DNA from: Sciurus carolinensis
Taxonomy: Eukaryota > Chordata > Mammalia > Rodentia > Sciuridae
Reading direction: 5' to 3'
Assembly: GCF_902686445.1 (NCBI RefSeq)
Contig: NW_025920104.1
Location: forward strand, 744,001 to 808,000
Length of the DNA: 64,000 bases
Shown: positions 23,738-35,039 of the stretch, piece by piece
How the letters are laid out: every line of letters starts with the position of its first letter
Numbering within the stretch: position 1 is the stretch's first letter
The notes under the pieces: generated by a model
Told to the model about the DNA's origin: nothing
Databases searched by the model: none
What the model saw: only the letters and a program-made list of their open reading frames with translations
Made by a program: the position numbers and the translations under genes

Positions 23738-26700
23738 ATGTCAAAAACAAATATGAGTCAATTGACTGGGAATACAAATCATATCACAATAATAACCCTG
23801 AATGTTAATTGGCCTGAATTCATCAATCAAAAGACACAGACTGGCAGATTGGATTAAAAAGAAAAATCCAACAATATGCTGCCTGCAAGAGACTCATCTC
23901 ATAGAAAGAGACACCCATAGACTAAAGGTGAAAGGATGGGGAAAAACATACCATGCACACGGACACAGCAAAAAAGCTGGAGTATCCATCCTCATCTCAG
24001 ATAATGTGGACTTCAAACCAAAACTAGTCAGAAGGGATAAAGAAGGACATTACATGCTGCTTAAGGGAAGCATAAATCAGCAAGACATAACAATCATAAA
24101 TATCTATGCCCCGAACATTGGCTCATCCACGTACGTCAAACAAATCCTTCTCAATTACAGAAATCAAATAGACCACAACACAATAATACTAGGCGATTTT
24201 AACACACCTCTCTCACCACTGGATAGATCGTCCAAACAAAAATTGAATAAAGAAACTATAGATCTCAACAACACAATCAGCAATTTAGACTTAACGGACA
24301 TATATAGAATATACCATCCAACAAAGAACGAATACACTTTCTTCTCAGCAGCACAGGATCCTTCTCTAAAATAGACCATATTTATGCCACAAAGCTACTG
24401 TTAGCAAATACAAGAAGATAGAGATTACTACCTTGTACTCTATCAGATCATAATGGATTGAAATTAGAAATAAATGACAGAATAAAAAACAGAAACTTCT
24501 CCAATACCTTGGAGACTAAATAATACACTATTATACGATGAATGGATAACAGAAGACATCAGGAGGGAAATAAAAAAATTCTTAGAAGTAAACGAGAACA
24601 AAGACACATCATATCAAAATCTCTGGGACACTATGAAAGCAGTACTTAGAGGAAGATTTATTTCATGGGGTGCATTCAAAAAAAGAAGTAGAAATCAACA
24701 AATAAACGACTTAACACTACAGCTGAAAGCGCTAGAAAAAGAAGAGCAGACCAATACCAAAAGTAGTAGAAGACAGGAAATAGTTAAAATCAGAGCCGAA
24801 ATCAACGAAATCGAAACAAAAGAAACAATTGGAAAAATTAACAAAATAAATAGTTGGTTCTTTGAAAAAATAAATAAAATTGATAAACCCTTAGCCTCAC
24901 CAAACAAAGAGAAAGAGGGAGAAAACTCAAATTACTAAAATTCGGAATGAACAAGGAAACATCACAACAGACACGAGTGAAATACAAAACATAATTAGAA
25001 GCTATTTCGAAAATCTATACTCCAACAAAACAGAAAACCTCGAAGACATCAACAAATTTCTAGAGACATATGAATTACCTAAACTGAACGAGGAGGACAT
25101 ACACAACCTAAATAAACCAATTTCAAGCAATGAAATAGAAGAGGTCATCAAAAGCCTACCAACAAAGAAAAGTCCAGGACCAGATGGGTTCTCAGCCGAG
25201 TTCTACAAAACCTTTAAAGAAGAGCTCATTCCAATACTCCTCAAACGTATTCCATGAAATAGAAGAGGAGGGAAACCTCCCAAACTCGTTCTATGAAGCC
25301 AATATCACCCTGATACCTAAACCAGACAGAGACACATCGAGGAAGGAAAATTTCAGACCAATATCCTTAATGAACATCGATGCAAAAATTCTCAACAAAA
25401 TTTTAGCAAATCGCATACAAATATATATTAAAAAGATAGTGCACCACGATCAAGTGGGTTTTATCCCAGGGATGCAAGGTTGGTTCAACATTCGGAAATC
25501 AATAAATGTCATTCACCATATCAACAGACTTAAAGTTAAGAATCACATGATTATTTCAATAGATGCAGAAAAAGCATTTGATAAAATACAGCATCCCTTC
25601 ATGCTCAAAACACTAGAAAAAATTGGGGTAGTGGGAACATTCCTAAACATTATAAAGGCAATCTACGCTAAGCCCATGGCTAATATCATTCTAAATGGTG
25701 AAAATCTGAAAGCGTTCCCCCTAAAAACTGGAACAAGGCAGGGATGCCCTCTTTCACCGCTTCTATTCAACATCGTCCTTGAGACTCTAGCCAGAGCAAT
25801 CAGACAAACCAAAGAAATTAAAGGGATACGAATAGGAAAAGAAGAACTCAAACTATCCCTGTTCGCTGATGACATGATTATATATTTAGAGGAACCTGGA
25901 AATTCCACCAGAAAACTTTTAGAACTCATAAGTGAATTCAGTAAAGTAGCAGGTTACAAGATCAATGCTCATAAATCCAATGCATTTTTATACATAAGTG
26001 ATGAATCTTCAGAAAGAGAAATTAGGAAAACTACCCCATTCACAATAGCATCGAAAAAAAATAAAATACTTGGGAATCAATCTCACAAAGAGGTGAAAGA
26101 CCTCTACAATGAGAACTACAGAACACTAAAGAAAGAAATTCAAGAAAACCTTAGAAGATGGAAAGATCTCCCATGTTCCTGGATAGGCAGAATTAATATT
26201 GTCAAAATGGCTATACTACCTAAAGTGCTATACAGATTCAATGCAATTCCAATTAAAATCCCAATGATGTACCTTGCAGAAATAGAGCAAGCAATTATGA
26301 AATTCATCTGGAAGAATAAAAAACCTAGAATAGCTAAAGCAATCCTCAGTAGCAAGAGCGAAGCAGGGGGTATTGCAATACCAGATCTTCAACTCTACTA
26401 CAAAGCAATAGTAACAAAAACGGCATGGTATTGGTACCAAAATAGACAGGTAGATCAAGGTACAGAATAGAAGGACATGGACACAAACCCAAATAAATAC
26501 AATTTTCTCATACTAGACAAAGGTTCCAACAATATGCAATGGAGAAAAGATAGCCTCTTCAACAAATGGTGCTGGGAAAACTGGAAAACCATATGCAATA
26601 AATGAAATTAAACCCCTATCTCTCACCCTGCACAAAACTCAACTCAAAATGGATCAAGACCTTGGAATCAGGCCAGAGACCCTGCATCTTGTAGAAGAAA

Positions 26701-27586
26701 ATGTAGGTCCAAATCTTCAACTTGTTGGCTTAGGATCAGACTTCCTTAACAGGACTCCCATAGCACAGGAAATAAAAGCAAGAATCAACAACTGGGATAG
26801 ATTCAAACTAAAAAGCTTTCTCTCAGCAAAGGAAACTATCAGAAATGTGAAGAGAGAGCCTACAGAGTGGGAGAATATCTTTGCCAACCATACCTCAGAT
26901 AGAGCGCTAATTTCCAGAATCTATAAAGAACTCAAAAAACTCTACACGAAGAATACAAATAATCCAATCAACAAATGGGCTAAGGAAATGAACAGACACT
27001 TCACAGAAGAAGATGTACAAGTAATCAACAGATATATGAAAAAATGTTCAACATCCCTAGTAATAAGAGAAATGCAAATCAAAACTACCCTAAGATTTCA
27101 TCTAACCCCAATTAGAATGGCGATTATCAAGAACACAAGCAACAATAGGTGTTGGCGAGGATGTGGTGAAAAAGGAACACTCATACATTGCTGGTGGGTT
27201 GCAAATTAGTGCAGCCACTCTGGAAAGCAGTGTGGAGATTCCTCAGAAAGCTTGGAATGGAAACACCATTTGACCCAGCTATCCCACTCCTTGGTCTATA
27301 CCCAAAGGACTTAAAATCAGCATACTACAGAGATACAGCCACATCAATGTTCATTGCTGCTCAATTCACCATAGCCAGATTATGGAACCAACCTAGATGC
27401 CCTTCAGTTGATGAATGGATAAAGAAACTGTGGCATATTTATACAAGGGAATATTATTCTGCAATGAAGAATGATAAAATTATGGCATTTGTAGGCAAAT
27501 GGTCGAAATTGGAGAATATCATGCTAAGTGAGATAAGCCAATCTCAAAAAACTAAAGGACGAATGATCTCGCTGATAAGCGGATGA
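23738..27586 (+). pseudogene. L1 ORF2 (endonuclease-RT), frameshifted
   Basis: The parent frame encodes the endonuclease/reverse-transcriptase of L1. The ATG at 23738 opens a frame with TIITLNVN, then a 1-base insertion near 23808 shifts it. The endonuclease continues at 23802-24374 with LQETHL and GDFNTPLSPLDRSS, and is broken again near 24360. Further shifts lie near 24915, 25245, 26470 and 27200. The reverse transcriptase piece (25184-26470) keeps [28 protein letters not shown] and the catalytic FADDM at 25862-25876. The C-terminal part (26649-27586) keeps the Cys-rich [16 protein letters not shown] knuckle and FIAAQFTIARLWNQ. Each domain is recognisable, but no single full-length product can be made. 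Confidence 0.92.
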
Positions 27587-27780
27587 GGACATATAATGGG
27601 GGTGGGACGGGTTAGCATTAGGTTTAGGGTTAGGTTTAGAGTTAGGCTAAGGAGAGCGGTAAGAATGAAGGGAAGAAGGACTGTATAAGGGAAAGAGGGT
27701 GGGAGGGGTGGGGGGGAAGGGAAAAAAAAGAAACATCATTACCCTATGTAAATGTAAAAAAAAAAAAAAAAAAAAAAAAA
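27587..27780 (+). other. L1 3'UTR and poly-A tail
   Basis: A purine-rich, G-run-rich 3'UTR follows the ORF2 stop and ends in 25 A residues. It contains a telomere-like run at 27611-27647 (TTAGGTTTAGGGTTAGGTTT). G-rich 3'UTR tracts are usual for L1, but this sequence variant is notable. Confidence 0.85.
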
Positions 27781-27870
27781 GAATTAAATGAGAACTGGTC
27801 AGCATGGGTCTAAGTGACTTAGAGTAGTTATGCCATTGGGGACTTGACAGTCTGAAATCATCCAGCTGTC

Positions 27871-27918
<48 letters not shown>
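27781..27918 (+). other. 93-nt segment with second poly-A tract
   Basis: Immediately after the L1 tail lie 93 nt of unrelated sequence (27781-27873) and then 45 A residues (27874-27918). Two readings are possible. It may be a 3' transduction, in which L1 RNA read through to a second poly-A site. Alternatively a small polyadenylated RNA may have inserted next to the L1 tail. An ATTAAA lies at 27783 but is far from the second tail. I do not recognise the 93 nt. Confidence 0.55.
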
Positions 27919-27920
<2 letters not shown>

Positions 27921-28124
27921 AAGTAAGGGGATATCTTAGGAGGCCATAGTGTCCCTGCTCAAAATAAGGAATTATTCATGCAATTGTGAACATTAAAGAG
28001 CATGTAATTCTTGTCCCACCAAAACAAATAATTTCCTTCTGAAGAAAGTACAACACTTACTATGCAATATTTACTAGCCATCATTACTTATTGAATTAAT
28101 GACTGAGCAGTCTATTCCATTGAC

Positions 28125-28335
28125 ATTTTTCTTTTCTTTTTTCTTTTTGTACTGCTGGGGATAGAATTCCAAGGCACCCAGTTCAACCACTGAATGTTAT
28201 ATTGAACCCTTCTTATTTTCCACTTTGAGACAGCATCTCACCAAGTTGCCTACACTGGCCTCAAATTTTCAGTCCTACTGCCTCAACTTTCCAAGTCACT
28301 GGAATGACATACACATGCCACTGCTTCTGACCCAT
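28125..28335 (-). mobile_element. Dimeric B1-ID SINE, inverted
   Basis: The segment begins with a T-rich tail complement and TGTACTGCTGGGGATAGAAT, then CCACTTTGAGACAGCATCTC, and ends with TGGAATGACATACACATGCC. This is a diverged complement of the two halves of the dimeric SINE. Confidence 0.75.
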
Positions 28336-28349
28336 TGTATTTTGATTTT

Positions 28350-28440
28350 TGTCTCATTTTGTTTTTGTGGTGCTGGGGATAAAACTCAGGGTCTGGATCA
28401 TGCTACGTAAGAGCTTTCTCAGTGAGCCACATTTCCAGAT
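28350..28440 (-). mobile_element. ID SINE, inverted
   Basis: GTGGTGCTGGGGATAAAACT and GTAAGAGCTTTCTCAGTGAG form the complement of an ID element. It lies directly beside the previous inverted SINE. Confidence 0.7.
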
Positions 28441-28470
28441 CATATCTGCCCATTTGCATAGAAAGAGCAT

Positions 28471-28501
<31 letters not shown>

Positions 28502-28503
28502 TT
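28471..28503. repeat. (TTTA)n microsatellite
   Basis: About eight TTTA units lie between an ID copy and a MIR element. Confidence 0.95.
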
Positions 28504-28509
28504 GGATTT

Positions 28510-28665
28510 AGCACAACTTGGGTTTGAATTCTGCTTTAAATTCTGATACATACTAGCTATTCACTAATCCTTCTATGCCTCAGTTTCCTCACCTATAAAA
28601 TGTAGATTCATATTAATAGTTACCTCCCATAACACCACAGTTATACTTAAATGAAAACCTATCCA
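28510..28665 (+). mobile_element. MIR SINE
   Basis: The core GCCTCAGTTTCCTCACCTAT followed by AAAATGTAGAT, with AACTTGGGTTTGAATTCTG upstream, is the typical MIR consensus order. It is an ancient mammalian SINE. Confidence 0.75.
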
Positions 28666-28699
28666 ATGTATCTGAAAATTTTCTAGGACAGACAACTCA

Positions 28700-30690
28700 A
28701 TATTTGTTAGCTAATGTAATTATTACTATTACTACTAATTAACAAGGTAATATTTAGATAATACTTTAATTGATGAAATACTACAATTATACTAACTTGG
28801 TATATGTCTTTTAAGTATTCTGTTTTTCAGAGTCTTACATGTCCCTTTCCCTAACATTTCAAAATGACTGACATTGAAATGCTACTCATAATTCATAATA
28901 CATTATATATAACTGTCAGCATTTAAAATATTTTTTTGGATATAAGATAAAGGACCATTTCACAATCTTTGGTGCCTTAACCTTAAGTGGGTTGTGATTA
29001 AACAAAAGGTCTGTGACAGTTTTACTCTTTTGGTGGCATTTAAATATATTTTAGTTATTTATAAAAAGTCATATGGGTAAAGAGGGCTGAATAACAACAA
29101 CAAAAATACCAAATTAAAAGCAAAGTTATTATTATTTTTTTTCAAGAAACTTGAGTCAAAGGAAACAGAATTCAAGTGAATTAGTATAGCTCACTTGTTC
29201 AGTATTTAGATTTATAGCACACATGTAAATCTATTTCCAATGTTTAATACCAGTATTATTTTTCAGAAGGACAGTTTACAATTTTCTACTTCCAGAAATG
29301 CTTTTGAATGAGAGAAAATGCTTCACTTGATATTGAGTTCTATCATTTCATTTCCAAATCTTTGGCTAAGGAAATATGGAGTTTTTAAGGACAGTGAATT
29401 CTGAGAGATAGTAGAATAGGTCAACTACATAATAGGAATTCAGGTTATAAGTGGTAAATAAATGGGAAGATAAAACAGGTAAGTACAGTTGGGTATTGGT
29501 ATTTTTAAGTAAAACTTTTATAAATAATACTTTTTTAGTGGTAATAACTGCTTATAATTACTCTTTTATGTTTATAATGATGCAACTAAACATAATCAAC
29601 CTATAATTGCATATATGCAATAAATCTATATATAAAAAACAAAATATAAAAAATATATGTAGTAATACCTACAACCACAGATGAACAGAGCCCTTTCACT
29701 TCTGAAGAGGTTAAAAATTGACAGATTATAGCAATCTATGCAAGCACACACACTGACACACACACATACACAGACCTTAAGAGAAAGTGAGAATCTTATC
29801 TGAATAAGATTCATGTCCCTGCTTTCCCAAGGGTCATTTTATTTACAAGAAGCTCTCAGTAGAACTTTAGCACATATTTATTGTAGAAATAACAGGGAAG
29901 AAAATGGATAAATAGAAGTGCATTTGGAGCTTTACAAAACCTTCCTATGTGATAGGTGCAAACAAGCAGAACACAGGAATTGTTAAAATACTTAATACAG
30001 AGTATATGTTCTGCTCTCAATAAAATTAAGCTAGAAACAAATAAAAAGATGAGGAGAATTTGCCCAGTATTGGAAATAAACAACTTTTAGTAACAAGGAA
30101 AATAAAGTTTTACTTATAATTGAATGCCTAAAAATAACAAATTTTACAATACTTTTTATATATTTGCTGCTGCTAACACAAAACCACAATCTATTTCTTT
30201 GTATATGTAATCAAACTAATTATAGTTTACTTAAAATACAAAAGGACATCTTCCCATGTCAACATACATTTATAATTTTTCCATCTTCACAGTTCACATA
30301 ATATCCCATGCTAGGAATGCACTGCATTTTACTTATACTACCAGCAATGTGGTTGATTCTTAATTCATGGCTATTTTAGGCAGTGCTGATAAAAGAAACT
30401 GTATTATCTCTTATTATTTCCTAAAGATATTTTATATAATGGAATTGATGAGTAGAGACATACACATTATTAAAACATTCAGTACTTTGTGTATTTGAAA
30501 AGTCCTAAATAACTTACACTTCGTGCAGCCTAAGTACCACTGCTCTTTCTCCTTGCAAATTTTTTAGTTGAAAAACAGTATTTCATTTATCATTTAATTT
30601 CTACTCCTTCTCTTATCAGGGACACTAAATACTTTTTCCTACATTGATAGAACACTTGTGAATCTGGAAAAGAGTACCTTCCCTATTTAA
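28700..30690. other. Unassigned AT-rich DNA
   Basis: This is a very AT-rich stretch with no recognisable gene or interspersed repeat apart from a short (CA)-rich patch near 29745-29770. Confidence 0.45.
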
Positions 30691-30699
30691 AATAGAGTT

Positions 30700-30738
30700 C
30701 AGAGGCTGGGAGTGCAGCCCAGTGTTACAACACTTGCC
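30700..30738 (+). mobile_element. Partial ID SINE
   Basis: GAGGCTGGGAGTGCAGCCCA followed by ACACTTGCCTA is the 5' half of an ID element. It is cut off by the inverted L1 tail that follows. Confidence 0.6.
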
Positions 30739-30945
30739 TATTTCTTTTTTAATTTTTTATGTTTTTAAATTTTTTTTGATTCATTGTACACAAAGTTTTT
30801 ATTTCTCTGGTTGTACACGAAGTAGAGTCACACCATCTGTGAACCACACATGTACAAAGGGTAATAATGTTTGTCTCATTTCATTATCTATCTTCCCCAC
30901 AGCTCCCCTCCCCTTGGCACAAGTGGATTTTATAGAACAAAACAT
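30739..30945 (-). mobile_element. L1 3'UTR, inverted
   Basis: The sequence GATTCATTGTACACAAAG, then GGTTGTACACGAAG, then AAAGGGTAATAATGTTTGTC matches in pattern the inverted L1 3' end at 3300-3470. It is a short 5'-truncated insertion that interrupts the ID element. Confidence 0.7.
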
Positions 30946-30949
30946 AAAA

Positions 30950-32405
30950 AGTAAGGCTTTCAAAATTTGTGAATAAAAATGTCAATGGTTTCCCTAAAAA
31001 CTGGTTTCTTTGTAGACTTGATAAAGAGTTCTAGAGCATACCACATAGTCTTTTTGCACCGCCTTCATGGGGTTCACATGCCCTTAGAAGGACTAAATAT
31101 TTAAAATGAGCAGACCCAGGGAGACTTCAAAAAAATTGTTATGCCCTGAAGGCAAAACAAACACATTCACTTCCCATTCAATGGTCCATCCAAAAATCTA
31201 CACAAAATTATAGAGTCAGACTGAGAAGTCAGAAAATAATTAATATTTTGATTGTAAAGTCTATCAAGCTTTAAAATAACATCTTTAATATGCATATTTT
31301 CTATGAAATGATTCTTTAAAGAAATCATATATTTAAAAGTAACCATATATTCCACAGTCTAATATTAGATGAGATGGTATACTGACAAATTGAGTAAAAC
31401 ATTCTTAATACTTTTTAACTATTAACACATTCAAAGGCATAAAATATTTAGATGAATTATTTCAATAAAATGAACACAAAATTAGATAAACAGGAAGAGT
31501 GAAAAACAAGTTAGAAGTAACAAAAGTTCTTGATCTTTAGATCAAAAAATAATAAGAGAAATACAACTTAAAATAACATGCTTATATGTACTCTAATCAA
31601 AACTTAAAAACAGTAGTAAAAGGAACATTTTGGAAAATAAAATATTCAGTTTCAAAATCCTATATATTAGTAAGTAGGTTTCTTAGTATCTAGTAAAATA
31701 TTATGTTTATTGAAAGCATTAACAGAATTATTAGATTTTAAATATAATCTAATTTGACAACCAGTAGACAGAGAAAAGAAAGTATTGTCACAAGTCAGGC
31801 TTTGCATCACCCATTTTTATCCAAGACTTGCTACCACTGCCCAGTGCTTGTCAGATGGGTCCTATATAACTCCACAGTTTTTCTGTGATTCTATCAATTT
31901 TCTGGCTACCCTGGTGACTTTGCTCCAAAGAACTGCTTCCTGAGGAATGACCCAAAAAATTGCACCTTCCAAAGGCCCAGTGTAGAATCTTCCCTTGAAC
32001 TCTAATTTAAGACAGTCCATTTGCTAAATGAGTTCCATTCACTTGATCCCAGACAATTCGACCCATTAGTGTACATAACCACTTGGCTTTACAGCAGAAG
32101 GTCTCATAGAGTGTCACCGCAAGCAATAAAACCTCTTAGATTTTCATTCACTCAGTCTCACTAAATTCTAGCTCTTTCACACAAGGTTACCATGAACAAG
32201 GTTACCTCTCAGAGGTCATGGACAATGCTCCATCTAGAAGTTCCAACAATCTTAACTTGTCCTCTCTTAGCAGTGTGATGGGTCACTCTCTTCTTTTGAA
32301 ATCCTCCTCCAATGTTCAGCACAGGAAAGGAAACTTTTGGGTTCTCCTTCTCCCCTACAGCTGTATATTTCTTAGGAACTGATTTTTGAAGAAATTGTAT
32401 ATTTA
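30950..32405. other. Unassigned intergenic DNA
   Basis: There is no gene. The part from 31790 to 32400 is less AT-rich and contains GCAATAAAACCTCTTAG, which resembles an LTR polyadenylation region, but I cannot define termini. Confidence 0.35.
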
Positions 32406-32410
32406 AAAGT

Positions 32411-32592
32411 ATGCCAGGCACAATGTTACATGCTGTTATCCCAGGAACATTGTGAGTTCAAAGCCAGTCTGATGAGTCCCTAAGTAACTTACAAATTATT
32501 TTATAATTTTCTATAAAATACAAAAAATTGCTCAGGATGTAGCTTGGGTTTGAATACCCCTGGGTTCAATCCCTGGTACAAAATCAAAAGTA
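32411..32592 (+). mobile_element. Dimeric B1-ID SINE
   Basis: GCCAGGCACAATGTTACATG and GAGTTCAAAGCCAGTCTGAT (B1-like half) are followed by CTCAGGATGTAGCTTGG and CTGGGTTCAATCCCTGGTAC (ID half). It is moderately diverged. Confidence 0.8.
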
Positions 32593-32599
32593 GCCACTT

Positions 32600-35035
32600 G
32601 AGGGGGTCTAAAGATAGTGGAATGGAGGAAGGGTGTGCTTTCCTGCACTTTCTCAGCACCAGAGTTACAAAGAGAGAAGACTACTCCTCATGAGGTGGGT
32701 AACTAAGGAAACCCACAGAAATGCTAATAGTGAACTATGAAAGAAACCATAAAGACACAGAAAGTCAGAAAACCTTAAACACAATTTAAGATCTAATAGA
32801 TTAGAGATGTGACGGTTTGGTTGCCAGCAGGGCATACATAAGACACTGAGGGGAAGGAGGATTGCAAGCAAAGAAGAGTGAGGTCAGTTGATAAGAAATA
32901 AATTAATTTTTAAAATGTCATGGGGGAACCTGTGAACTAGAGAGGAAGGCTAATCTTAATGGACACAGACCAGTGAAAACCACCCCAAATCGCTCAGTGG
33001 CAGACAGTACATCAAGAAATGGGATAACTGAAGTGGAACATGTTCATGAGCATGGAAATCATTCCTGTGTGGGGGAACCAATCACAAGTGCAGGAACCAT
33101 CTATAACACTACCCAGTAGCAAGCAGAGACAAGAGACCAAGAATTCCTAAAGGAAGTTGTCAGCAGTTGCCTATTATAATTCCTGGCATCTCCCTGAACC
33201 TGAGTGACTGAAATAGGAACAAAGAAAACTGTACCAGAATCATACAGGATCTGGATACCAAGGTGAGAAAACTCCCTTTGTTGATGATACTCCACAAGAG
33301 CTATTGGGAAGACACTTATGGCAACTACACAGGAGCATCTACACAACACTGTGGACACCTGGTATTTCATAATCATGGCACAGAAGTGAAACCTGTGGAG
33401 GTTTATTCTCTATGCCTTAAAAATGGATTTTACCAGTGGCCTTAGAGATATAGCCTACAGAGACCAGTATCTCCCCTGCAGTAAAAGACATGGAACTAAT
33501 CCAAAATGCCCACTGATGGGGCTTCAAGGTTCAGCCAAAACTAAAACTCAACTACTGGAACTTCCAACTTAGAACTCTGCACCACCCCCACTTCTGTAAT
33601 ACACAATTTGTCAGCATTTCCCAGTCTAGCCCACCCTGTACTAGGAGACTGGAAGTTAAGACCTACTACAACCACCTTTTGGCCCTAGCAATAAGAACCA
33701 GTCACTAAGTGAGGAAGACAGAGGTTTTGAACTTAGCAACCCATAGCTCTTGACCCATGCTTACAAAGACAGCAATAAACATAAAGAGTAAAAAACCATC
33801 CATGCCAACAAACCCTTTACTGCCCATTAAGATTTTCTCTCATTTTTATTGTCTATTTTTATCTGTATTTACCAAGTTTTAATACACTTTTTTTGCTTAT
33901 TCATCACTTTTAACTTTGAACTTCTTCAAATTTTCAAATATCATTTCCTTTTATTGTATTATTTTGAACTTTTATCCATTTTGGAACATTTGTGTATGAT
34001 GTATGTGGGTATGTATATTTTCTCACTGTGATCAGATTTGAAATATATATAGATATTCATACAATTATACATTCAGTTTCACTGTATTCTCTGTGCCTGT
34101 TTATGCTTAGGCCTTGTATTAACATAGGTGGGGTATAAATCCATGGGTTAGAGTTGTTTTGATCTTACATTTGCTTGTTTGCTTATATCGAGTTTTTCCC
34201 CCTCTTATTGAACACTGAAATCTCTTCCCCGACTAATAGCTAAATTTTTCTATTTCTTCTTCTTCTTTTATTTATTACTTCTAGTTAATTTGTATTTTCC
34301 CTTCTTTATAGCAAACTTACATATCTGTGAGTATTGAGAATTGAGAGCAGATTTGTTTGCCTGATTCCTCATGTTTTCAGAAGACTTGCACATCATTTGA
34401 GATGTATTCCCCTGTGTCTTTTGTATATTTTTATATGTGGTTATAATTTTATTTTGGGACTTCTTATTTGGTATATGAGTATATGTCCAAGGGTGTGACT
34501 GGAGGACCACTCTGGTTTTTCCTCCTTGGTGTCTGATTGTTGGTTTGGGGACTTTTATCCCTAATTCTATGTCATTATGTAATTTTGAAGCTTAGGTGGG
34601 TCTAGATTGTGTGTAGGTTTGGAGTTGCTGTTACTTGATTTGAGGTGTGAATATTGCTGAGCTGCAGGATCTCTATTCTGTGAATTTGGATTGTCCCAAA
34701 TACTTTACAACTTCTCTTGGAGGAAGAGGGGAGCCAGGAATAATACTAATGTTAATAAATGCACAGCCTTTAGGTAAATGTCCAGTGTCTACTTTGATAT
34801 CTATAACACTGTCACCTATACAGGAATGGTTGGGTCAGCATTTAACAGCAGTACTAACAAAAAACTGTGATACACATCACACATTAAACAGCAGATGTTT
34901 ACTATCCATTGACTATACTAATATTCAGAACAACACGATGAGGTAGGAAGTACATAAACTACATAATTCTGTTACTAAGTGGAATTGCACTTTCTTATGT
35001 GAACAGATAATATGGTATGAAGGCAAGGGAAATAT
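32600..35035. other. Unassigned DNA
   Basis: I see no gene or confident repeat. The prose-like composition of 32600-33800 could be an old L1 5' region, but no ORF1 or YY1-type monomer is visible, so I leave it unnamed. Confidence 0.35.
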
Positions 35036-35039
35036 TTCA

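Larger units (their letters stand above)
21701..27780 (+). mobile_element. Full-length L1 retrotransposon
   Basis: A complete LINE-1 structure: tandem 5'UTR monomers (21701-22659), an intact ORF1 (22660-23688), a frameshifted ORF2 (about 23738-27586), a G-rich 3'UTR (27587-27755) and a 25-nt poly-A tail (27756-27780). The 5' flank AATCAAATGAAAA (21673-21685) and the 3' flank AATTAAATGAGAA (27782-27794) agree at 11 of 13 bases and may be the decayed TSD. ORF2 has at least six frame breaks, so autonomous mobility is not expected, although the ORF1 product could still be made. It is clearly younger than the other L1 copies here. Confidence 0.93.

Noticed and set aside
27611..27650. Interstitial telomere or chromosome fusion point
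   Set aside because: The run is short, imperfect and inside an L1 3'UTR, so it belongs to the L1 rather than to a telomere.
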